64,000 nt of DNA, taken from the NCBI RefSeq assembly GCF_000498535.1, contig NZ_AVGG01000017.1, forward strand, positions 1 to 64,000, read 5' to 3'. Under the pieces are notes generated by a model that was given only the letters and a program-made list of their open reading frames with translations, did not search any database and had not been told where the DNA came from. Each line of letters opens with the position of its first letter. Within the stretch, counting starts at the first letter, position 1. The translations under genes were made by a program, and so were the position numbers. This DNA is from Flavobacterium limnosediminis JC2902. GTDB taxonomy: Bacteria; Bacteroidota; Bacteroidia; Flavobacteriales; Flavobacteriaceae. Shown here piece by piece: positions 15,298-21,960 of this stretch.

Positions 15298-17186
15298 TAT
15301 AAACTAATGTATTGGTTTTGATTATTGATTTTGACTTTATTGTTTTCCAACAAAAGCTGAAGTGCAAAGATAGTTTCCTCCGGACTTAAATCCAGTGAAT
15401 TTTCAATTTCTCTTGATGATAAAGGCGAATTTTTAAGCAAAGCCAGTATGTTTTGCGCAATTTCAAGCGGACTTTTATCCGACTTTTTCTGAGTGATGCA
15501 ATACGAACAGATGCCGCAGTCTTTCGAATCGGTTTCGCCGAAGTAATTCAGCAACAATTTGCTTTTGCATTGCTTTTTATCCGATACATAACAAATGACC
15601 GATTCAAACTGTTTGGTTTTGATCTCATTCTGTTGTTGCAGAAATTTCGCAATCCGGTTAATCGTCAAATCGTCTTCCCTAACTTCGTTAAAGGTAAGTT
15701 GGCTGTCATTGGACTGACTGTGCAAAACACAAATTTCCTTCTGATGCATCCGTTTCAGTACTTCAATTAAATTTTCTTCGGAAGTGTTTGATTTTCGGGC
15801 AATCAGACTGGTGTTAATCGCTGTTTCGATTTCATAAATTCCGGTGTAATTCCTAAGAATAGCAGTAATCACGGGTTCGTCAGCCGGATTTAAACTGATA
15901 TACCGCAACATTTCCCGACTGTCCAATAAAAATTGAAGACTAATCTTCTCTGAAAATTCTTTTGAAAGCGAAATAATGCCCTGGTTGTCCAGAAACTGCA
16001 TTGCATTGAAGGTTTTCAGTACGGGAAATTTATACTGATGACAAAAATGATTCAGATTAAAGGAAAAAGTTTCGTTAATCCCTTCGCCATAACCCACCTG
16101 AAAATAATTGTTCAGTTTGATGTAGACTTCTTTTAAAAAAATCTTATCGGGTAATACGGAGAGAAACTGACTTTCGGTTGTTTGAATGTCTGAAGGAGCA
16201 AGCAGTAAAACCGCAAAGGCTTTCGCGTCGTTTCGTCCTGCACGACCGGCTTCCTGATAATAATTTTCCAGATTTTCGGGTAACTGAATGTGAATTACCG
16301 TGCGAACATTGGGTTTGTCAATTCCCATTCCGAAGGCATTCGTGGCGACCATCACCTGAACGTCTTCCAGTAACCACGATTGCATGTTTTTCACTTTTTC
16401 TTTCTGGGTCAGTCCGCCGTGATAAAACGTGCTTTTGAAACCCATCGCTGCGACCTGCGCCGACACATCATGGCAGGCTTTGCGGTTGCGGACATAAATA
16501 ATGGAGGGCTCCGGGTTTTTAGTCAGTATCTGTTTGATGCGAAAGAGTTTGTCTTCGGCTTCAAAAACCATGTAGGCAATGTTTTCTCTTGCAAAGGATT
16601 TTTTAAAAAATACCGGACTTTCCAATCCCAATTGCGTGCTGATGTCGTCCTGAACTCTTGTGGTAGCCGTAGCTGTTAATGCCAAAAAAGGTACTTTCGG
16701 AAAATGTTCCTTGAGTTTCGAAATTTTAAGATAGGCGGGACGGAAATCGTGTCCCCATTGCGAAACACAATGCGCTTCATCAATGGCGATCAGGTTTATC
16801 GGTAGTCCTTTGATGCGTTCCAAAATCCAGTCGGATTGCAGTCGTTCCGGGGAAAGATAAAGGAATTTGTAGTTTCCGAACTGACAATTGTCCAGTAAAT
16901 CAATGGTTTCATCAGAGGAAATCCCGCCGGTTAAGGCAATGGCTTTAATGTTTCGTTTTTCCAGATTCTGAATCTGATCTTTCATCAGGGCAATCAGCGG
17001 AGAAATAACCAGACAAATTCCGGGTTTCATCATCGTCGGCACCTGAAAACAAATCGATTTTCCGCCTCCGGTTGGCAATAGCGCAAAAGTGTCTTTCCCT
17101 TCCAGAACCGATTGGATAATTGCTTCCTGCGGTTCACGGAACGAATCGTGATTCCAGTATTTTTTAAGAATTTGTTGCGCTTCCAA
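15297..17186 (-). CDS. recQ: RecQ-type ATP-dependent DNA helicase (HRDC-less)
   Basis: 629 residues. The superfamily 2 helicase core has a RecQ motif 0 (FREPQ, 16-20), Walker A TGGGKS (39-44), DEAH (136-139) with the aromatic loop SQWGHDFRP, and the arginine-finger motif VI YYQEAGRAGRND. It unwinds 3'-5' during recombination and repair. A zinc-binding cysteine cluster (CYV...C...CGICSYC, about 530-561) marks the RecQ-Ct region. I see a winged-helix-like tail but no clear HRDC domain, so this is a short RecQ paralogue; such genomes usually encode a second, longer one. It overlaps fmt by one base. Confidence 0.93.
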   Translation of the reverse strand: MEAQQILKKYWNHDSFREPQEAIIQSVLEGKDTFALLPTGGGKSICFQVPTMMKPGICLVISPLIALMKDQIQNLEKRNIKAIALTGGISSDETIDLLDNCQFGNYKFLYLSPERLQSDWILERIKGLPINLIAIDEAHCVSQWGHDFRPAYLKISKLKEHFPKVPFLALTATATTRVQDDISTQLGLESPVFFKKSFARENIAYMVFEAEDKLFRIKQILTKNPEPSIIYVRNRKACHDVSAQVAAMGFKSTFYHGGLTQKEKVKNMQSWLLEDVQVMVATNAFGMGIDKPNVRTVIHIQLPENLENYYQEAGRAGRNDAKAFAVLLLAPSDIQTTESQFLSVLPDKIFLKEVYIKLNNYFQVGYGEGINETFSFNLNHFCHQYKFPVLKTFNAMQFLDNQGIISLSKEFSEKISLQFLLDSREMLRYISLNPADEPVITAILRNYTGIYEIETAINTSLIARKSNTSEENLIEVLKRMHQKEICVLHSQSNDSQLTFNEVREDDLTINRIAKFLQQQNEIKTKQFESVICYVSDKKQCKSKLLLNYFGETDSKDCGICSYCITQKKSDKSPLEIAQNILALLKNSPLSSREIENSLDLSPEETIFALQLLLENNKVKINNQNQYISL

Positions 17187-17549
17187 ATTGTAAAACTTAA
17201 TATCTCTTACGAATATAGCTTATTAGTATTAAAAATCAGTAAAAAGCTGGTGTTTTAGTGTGTTTCGTTTTGACTTTAAAAATAGTTTAACTGTAAATTG
17301 TAAATATCTTTGGAAGATAATTTGTGTTAATCTGTGTAATTTGTGGCCTATTAAGAAAGCTGTTTTTTTAATTGTGTTAGCTAAATTTAATATTCTAAAA
17401 TATAGTTTGAGATTGTGTGTTTTAGTGTATCCGGTTTTTAGCTGTTTTTTTTTGCCACGAATTACACAGATTGGCACGAATTAATTTTATAAAATTAGTC
17501 AATTCGTGGCTAAATATTTAGTTTATAGTAGCTTTAAGTATATAATGTG
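17187..17549. other. Intergenic region built of inverted flavobacterial repeat units
   Basis: 363 bases separating recQ from the P-loop ATPase gene. It holds two inverted copies of a 29-base word (17319-17347 and 17454-17482). The short frames found on both strands here follow from the repeat and lack family resemblance, so I call no gene. Confidence 0.6.
17319..17482. repeat. Inverted pair of a 29-base CACGAATT-type repeat
   Basis: The plus-strand segment 17319-17347 (aatttgtgttaatctgtg..., ending tttgtggc) is the reverse complement of 17454-17482 at 25 of 29 positions; all four differences are C/T transitions. The second copy also has a perfect 10-bp partner: gccacgaatt (17454-17463) with aattcgtggc (17501-17510). 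The same vocabulary (acagatt, cacaaatt, aatctgtg) returns in the hairpin at 21869-21922. Confidence 0.75.
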
Positions 17550-18089
17550 CTATTTCGCAAGACTTTCTAAAATAAAAGCAATCCGGTTTTCCAAAGTGTC
17601 TTTCGGAACTTCAATCAGCGAATAACCGTAATTTTCGTAGGTTTCGATAAGGTGTTGTTGAATAAGAAGCGCCTGTTCGTAAGTTTCATAACGGGCCTCA
17701 TCACTGGTGTAAATTTCCTCCCATGGCGGAAGGATGAAAACTTGGGAATATTTGTGATCGCGACACGCCTGATCAAAAAACGAAGGGTAAGCGTCGCCAA
17801 TATAATGCATGTAGGCCAAAACATCAGGAATGCCGCGGTCGATAAAAACAAGCTCTTTTTCTTCCTGAACGGCGCTGTGGAACTGTTTTTTTCTTCCTTC
17901 CAATAACAATTCGCTGAATAAAAGCGGTTTTTCAAGGAACAATTGTTCGATTCCCTGTTTACGGGCTTCGTGAATCACTTCACGCGAAACTTCGGGATAG
18001 CACAGGTATCCTTTTTCGGTCAAACCTTCTATAACAGTGGTTTTCCCTGAGCCTGGTCCGCCGATAATCAAAACAATTTCTTTCGCCAC
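17550..18089 (-). CDS. AAA-type P-loop ATPase/kinase-like protein
   Basis: 179 residues. Walker A GGPGSGKTT (residues 9-17) directly follows a hydrophobic beta strand (EIVLIIG), and ELVFIDRGIPDVLAY resembles a Walker B/DRG motif of the nucleoside-kinase-like AAA_28 group (NadR C-terminal-like). It is small, cytoplasmic and a single domain. The substrate is unknown; a small-molecule kinase is the best guess. It is isolated by repeat-rich intergenic DNA on both sides, so no operon partner informs its role. Confidence 0.8.
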   Translation of the reverse strand: MAKEIVLIIGGPGSGKTTVIEGLTEKGYLCYPEVSREVIHEARKQGIEQLFLEKPLLFSELLLEGRKKQFHSAVQEEKELVFIDRGIPDVLAYMHYIGDAYPSFFDQACRDHKYSQVFILPPWEEIYTSDEARYETYEQALLIQQHLIETYENYGYSLIEVPKDTLENRIAFILESLAK

Positions 18090-18224
18090 TTTTTTTGAAA
18101 ATAAGGCGCAAATCTACTCAAATGAATCGGGATTTTAAAAATTAATTTTCGGGAATGTAAGGTAAACACATGGCTGTAATTTATTTAAAATGGTAATGAT
18201 TCTTGAAAAATCAGCCGGCTTTCG

Positions 18225-18279
18225 GCGTAAGTCTGCGGAGTCTGCGTGCAACTTTCTCGCTGACTCCGCAGATTTACGC
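18225..18279. repeat. Stem-loop repeat, TCTGCGG-type
   Basis: gcgtaagtctgcggagtc (18225-18242) pairs with gactccgcagatttacgc (18262-18279) at 17 of 18 positions, the one exception being a G-U-compatible change, around a 19-base loop. It is G+C-richer than its surroundings and has no U tract, so it resembles a repetitive extragenic palindrome rather than a terminator. Confidence 0.75.
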
Positions 18280-18392
18280 AGATTTTAAAAATAAAAACCT
18301 GAATTTACTGAGGTATACTCGAAATTGAGGTTTCGAAATGTTGCTAAAATACGAAATCAAAAAACTCATGTGTTTGTCTTGTTCGGGAACGA

Positions 18393-18490
18393 ATTGCTTG
18401 GGCTTTTTCAGGAAACGCAATTCCTGCTGTACGTTGCAATCTCCCGAAAAAAATCGGGAGGATTTCCACTCCCATCAGGGTTAGGGAGGT
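18393..18490 (+). repeat. Intergenic hairpin repeat element, copy 1
   Basis: Order of parts: attcctgct, a short spacer, hairpin ctcccga/tcgggag (18441-18447 with 18454-18460), then ggatttccactcccatcagg and a ttaggg end. The same plan (attcctgct, spacer, hairpin, gatccactgctccc, cagggcta) appears at 39757-39838. Related hairpin elements are scattered through Flavobacterium genomes as far as I recall. Confidence 0.6.
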
Positions 18491-18557
18491 AATGTATTGA
18501 TTTTTTGTAAAATTCTTCAATTCATACGGAGTGCTTTATAATTCACAATTATAAGTG

Positions 18558-18565
18558 TATATTTG
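18558..18565 (+). promoter_or_regulatory. Probable -7 element for the DUF493 gene
   Basis: TATATTTG, 21 bases before the ATG at 18587, matches TAnnTTTG. No TTG is present at the expected distance upstream, so this is half a promoter. Confidence 0.45.
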
Positions 18566-18586
18566 CTATTATTTTTTGATTAAAAA

Positions 18587-18871
18587 ATGGATAAGAAGAC
18601 AGAAGAATTTTACCAAAGGCTTAAAGAAGAATTAATAAACTCAACGATTTGGCCTTCAGAATATTTGTTTAAATTTATAGTTCCCACGGATATGGATAAG
18701 ATTCAGATTATTGAAACTTCATTCGACGGGATGGGAGCCGTTATCGAAACCAATCAGTCCAAAACAGGAAAATACACCAGTGTTTCGATTAATGTTACCA
18801 TGAAGAGCGCTCAGAGTGTTATCGATAAATACCTTGAGTTGACAACAGTTGAAGGAATTATTTCTTTATAA
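18587..18871 (+). CDS. DUF493 family protein
   Basis: 94 residues. It matches the small DUF493 (YbeD-like) alpha/beta fold, with the family pattern W(P)SEYLFKFIVP and the C-terminal half KYTSVSINVTMKSAQSVIDKY. In Proteobacteria YbeD sits near lipoate genes and is thought to be a regulatory ACT-like domain; no such context exists here. It is followed by the DUF4290 gene 10 bases later, and the two are probably cotranscribed. Confidence 0.85.
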   Translation: MDKKTEEFYQRLKEELINSTIWPSEYLFKFIVPTDMDKIQIIETSFDGMGAVIETNQSKTGKYTSVSINVTMKSAQSVIDKYLELTTVEGIISL

Positions 18872-18881
18872 AAACAAAACA

Positions 18882-19592
18882 ATGCAATTTACACCACAAG
18901 AAGCGGTACATTTTTTAGAATACAATGCGGAACGCCCGCATCTGATTATTCCCGAGTACGGTCGTCATTTACAAAAACTGATTGATCAGGCAACGGTAAT
19001 CGAGGACCGGGAAGAGCGTAACAAGGCAGCCAGATATATTATTTCGGTAATGGGAGGCTTGAATCCGCACTTGCGTGATGTGCCCGATTTTCAGCACAAG
19101 CTTTGGGATCAGATTTTTATCATGTCCGATTTCAAACTGGATGTGGATTCACCATACCCGATTCCGAGCAAGGAAGTCTTGCATCAGAAACCGGAAAAGT
19201 TAAATTATCCGCAGAATTTCCCGAAATATCGTTTTTACGGAAATAATATCAAGTACATGATTGATGTGGCCAACAAATGGGAGGAAAGTGATCTGAAAAA
19301 CACGCTTATCCGGGTGATTGCCAACCACATGAAAAAATGTTACCTGAGTTGGAACAAGGACACGGTAAAAGACGACGTAATTTTCGAGCATTTGTATGAG
19401 TTGTCGGGTGGAAAAATCAATCTGCAAAAAACAGACGAAGAACTTTCCAATACCACCGATCTGATGCGCGTGAACAAGAAAATGTCCAACAAAACGCAAT
19501 TCAACAATCCTAAGATTAAAGGAAATACCGGAGGAAAGAATTTCAACAATCCGAGAAACAGCAATAAGAATAACAACAGAAAACCATTGTAA
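18882..19592 (+). CDS. DUF4290 family protein
   Basis: 236 residues from ATG 18882 (MQFTPQEAVHFLEYN). A longer frame reaching back into the DUF493 gene is unlikely because the family begins at MQF. The central sequence GLNPHLRDVPDFQHKLWDQI is typical of DUF4290, a Bacteroidota-specific helical cytoplasmic protein of unknown function. The last ~50 residues are an Asn/Lys-rich disordered tail (NNPRNSNKNNNRK). Its position directly before murA is conserved in flavobacteria to my knowledge. Confidence 0.85.
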   Translation: MQFTPQEAVHFLEYNAERPHLIIPEYGRHLQKLIDQATVIEDREERNKAARYIISVMGGLNPHLRDVPDFQHKLWDQIFIMSDFKLDVDSPYPIPSKEVLHQKPEKLNYPQNFPKYRFYGNNIKYMIDVANKWEESDLKNTLIRVIANHMKKCYLSWNKDTVKDDVIFEHLYELSGGKINLQKTDEELSNTTDLMRVNKKMSNKTQFNNPKIKGNTGGKNFNNPRNSNKNNNRKPL

Positions 19593-19674
19593 ATTAATTT
19601 ATGAGACGTGTAATCGCGGCTTTTTGAATTCCGCGACTAATTTCATAATTCAAATTTATAACAGATAATCATAC

Positions 19675-20985
19675 ATGGGAACATTTAAGATAGAAGGAGG
19701 AATCCGATTAAAAGGAGATGTGCATCCTCAAGGTGCAAAAAACGAAGCATTGCAGGTTTTATGTCCGGTTTTATTGACTTCAGAAAAAGTGCGGGTGACC
19801 AACATTCCGGATATTATTGATGTTAACAAACTAATCGCCCTACTTGGGAATTTAGGCGTTAAAATTCAGAAAAACGGTGCCGGGGATTATACTTTCCAGG
19901 CTGATGAGATAAACATAAACTATCTTGAAACGGAGGCTTTCAAAAAAGAAGGAGGTTCGCTTCGTGGTTCGATCATGATTGTAGGACCGCTTTTGGCCCG
20001 TTTCGGAAAAGGATATATCCCAAAACCGGGAGGTGATAAAATAGGTCGTCGTCGTTTGGATACCCACTTTGAAGGATTTATCAACCTTGGGGCGAAATTC
20101 AGATATGAAAGAGCTGATCATTTTTATGGGGTTGAAATCGAGGGAAGATTACAAGGAACCTACATGCTTTTAGATGAAGCATCGGTTACCGGAACTGCCA
20201 ATATAGTTATGGCAGCGGTTTTAGCCGAAGGAACAACAACAATTTACAATGCAGCTTGTGAGCCTTACTTACAACAACTTTGTAAAATGTTGAACTCGAT
20301 GGGTGCTAAAATCACCGGAGTGGGTTCTAATTTATTGACCATCGAAGGTGTTGAAAGCCTTGGTGGTTGCGAGCACCGCATTCTTCCGGACATGGTTGAA
20401 ATCGGTTCGTGGATTGGTTTGGCAGCGATGACTCAAAGTGAAATCACCATCAAAAACGTAAGTTGGGATAATCTTGGTGTAATTCCGAATGTTTTCCGAA
20501 AACTGGGAATCACTTTGGAACGACGCGGTGATGATATTCACATTCCGGCTCACAATGACGGTTATGAAGTAAGAACTGATATTGATGGTTCTATTTTAAC
20601 CATTGCCGATGCGCCTTGGCCAGGATTTACACCGGATTTGTTAAGTATCATTTTAGTGGTAGCCACACAGGCAAAAGGAGACGTGCTGATTCATCAGAAA
20701 ATGTTTGAAAGCCGTTTGTTTTTCGTGGATAAATTAATCGACATGGGAGCAAAAATCATGTTGTGTGATCCGCACCGAGCGGTGGTTATGGGGCACGATT
20801 TCAAATCCCAACTGAAGGCCACTACCATGAGTTCCCCTGATATTCGTGCGGGAATTTCCTTGTTGATTGCTGCGCTTTCCGCAAAAGGAACAAGTACAAT
20901 CCAAAATATTGAACAGATTGACAGAGGTTATGAAAGAATCGATGAGCGTTTGAGAGCCTTAGGCGCAAACATCATCCGAGCGTAA
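19675..20985 (+). CDS. murA: UDP-N-acetylglucosamine 1-carboxyvinyltransferase (MurA), Asp-type active site
   Basis: 436 residues. First committed step of peptidoglycan synthesis: transfer of enolpyruvate from PEP to UDP-GlcNAc. The catalytic K22-N23 (PQGAKNEAL) is present. The active-site loop reads KPGGDKIGRRRLDTHFEG; the residue aligned with E. coli Cys115 is Asp121 (codon 20035-20037), the same change that makes mycobacterial and chlamydial MurA insensitive to fosfomycin. It is otherwise complete. It follows DUF4290 by 82 bases and ends at a strong terminator. Cytoplasmic. Confidence 0.97.
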   Translation: MGTFKIEGGIRLKGDVHPQGAKNEALQVLCPVLLTSEKVRVTNIPDIIDVNKLIALLGNLGVKIQKNGAGDYTFQADEININYLETEAFKKEGGSLRGSIMIVGPLLARFGKGYIPKPGGDKIGRRRLDTHFEGFINLGAKFRYERADHFYGVEIEGRLQGTYMLLDEASVTGTANIVMAAVLAEGTTTIYNAACEPYLQQLCKMLNSMGAKITGVGSNLLTIEGVESLGGCEHRILPDMVEIGSWIGLAAMTQSEITIKNVSWDNLGVIPNVFRKLGITLERRGDDIHIPAHNDGYEVRTDIDGSILTIADAPWPGFTPDLLSIILVVATQAKGDVLIHQKMFESRLFFVDKLIDMGAKIMLCDPHRAVVMGHDFKSQLKATTMSSPDIRAGISLLIAALSAKGTSTIQNIEQIDRGYERIDERLRALGANIIRA

Positions 20986-21008
20986 TTATGTTGTACTACT
21001 AAATATAT

Positions 21009-21038
21009 AAGAGCTGAATTCGTTTGAATTCGGCTCTT
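21009..21038 (+). terminator. Terminator of murA
   Basis: aagagctgaattc (21009-21021) and gaattcggctctt (21026-21038), a 13-bp stem with one G-U pair and loop gttt, followed by TTCTTTTT. The TauE start codon lies 12 bases downstream. Confidence 0.88.
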
Positions 21039-21049
21039 TTCTTTTTACT

Positions 21050-21817
21050 ATGGAAATTGATATCTTATTTTTTCTTTGCCTCGCTTCCTTTGCCGCCGGA
21101 TTTGTGGATGCTATCGTGGGGGGAGGCGGATTGATTCAGACTCCGGTAGCGTTAATTCTGATGCCTAACGTACCGGTTGCCAATATCATCGGTTCGTTAA
21201 AAATCCCGGCGTTCAGCGGAACAAGTTTTGCTGCCTTCCAATACCTGAAAATGGTAAAGATGAATTGGAAACTTCTCGGGGTAATGGCTGTTGTTGCTTT
21301 CGCTTCAGCCTTTGCGGGTTCTACATTGTTAACGTATGTCAGTAACGATTTCATGAAACCTTTGTTGCTGGTTGTGCTGACTTTGTTAGCTGTTTATACT
21401 TTTATGAAGAAAAATTTCGGGCAACATCAGGAAAAGTTGTTGCCCTTTAAAACGCAATTGCTTTATGCCCTGATAATAAGCATAACCGTTGGTTTTTATG
21501 ACGGTTTTATCGGTCCGGGAACCGGAAGTTTTTTTGTGGTGGCTTTTGTTTCTGTATTAGGATTTGATTTCATGCACGCATCCGCGAACGCGAAAATGGT
21601 CAATCTGGCCACTAACTTCGGGTCGATTTGTCTCTTTGTACTGAAAGGAAAAATTCTTTGGGCAATGGCGCTACCGATGGCGGTTTGCAATGCACTCGGC
21701 GGTTTTTTCGGCGCTAAATTAGCTATCAGCAAGGGTAACGGGTTTATTCGCGGGTTCTTTTTAGTTGTGGTTATCGGAACATTGATTCGTTTTGGATATG
21801 ATGTTTTCTGGAAATAA
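21050..21817 (+). CDS. TauE/SafE family sulfite/organic anion permease
   Basis: 255 residues, the usual two-repeat length with about eight transmembrane segments. The family glycine motif occurs in both halves: FVDAIVGGGGLIQTP (residues 19-33) and FYDGFIGPGTGSFF (about 150-163). It is an inner-membrane exporter or importer of sulfonates, sulfite or related anions; the substrate cannot be read. It begins 12 bases after the murA terminator. Unlike the half-length homologue at 50040-50414, this one is complete. Confidence 0.9.
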   Translation: MEIDILFFLCLASFAAGFVDAIVGGGGLIQTPVALILMPNVPVANIIGSLKIPAFSGTSFAAFQYLKMVKMNWKLLGVMAVVAFASAFAGSTLLTYVSNDFMKPLLLVVLTLLAVYTFMKKNFGQHQEKLLPFKTQLLYALIISITVGFYDGFIGPGTGSFFVVAFVSVLGFDFMHASANAKMVNLATNFGSICLFVLKGKILWAMALPMAVCNALGGFFGAKLAISKGNGFIRGFFLVVVIGTLIRFGYDVFWK

Positions 21818-21868
21818 ACGTTGTTAGAAAAGACAATTGTCAGGATACAATTCAGAAGTTTATTTAAG

Positions 21869-21922
21869 CACATATTTCACAGATTCGCACAAATTAATCT
21901 GTGGCAATCTGTGAAATATGTG
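21869..21922. repeat. Perfect 17-bp inverted repeat between convergent genes
   Basis: cacatatttcacagatt (21869-21885) and aatctgtgaaatatgtg (21906-21922) are exact reverse complements around a 20-base loop. It lies at the convergent junction of the TauE and DUF5686 genes, where it may act as a bidirectional terminator, though neither side has a U tract. Its words match the repeat pair at 17319-17482. Confidence 0.8.
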
Positions 21923-21960
21923 TTTGATTATTAATGTAATATACTGGTTGTCAGTTTGGA

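Larger units (their letters stand above)
18090..18586. other. 497-base intergenic region with two hairpin repeat elements
   Basis: Divergent promoter region between the P-loop ATPase (minus) and DUF493 (plus). It contains an 18-bp imperfect inverted repeat (18225-18279) and a second hairpin repeat element (about 18393-18490), with a likely -7 element for the DUF493 gene at 18558-18565. No gene seen. Confidence 0.6.

Noticed and set aside
17229..17484. Open frames on both strands between recQ and the P-loop ATPase gene
   Set aside because: They run across the inverted repeat words, lack family features, and overlap each other on opposite strands.
19614..19636. tcgcgg/ccgcga hairpin between DUF4290 and murA as a terminator
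   Set aside because: Stem of six pairs with no following T run; could be an attenuator at best.
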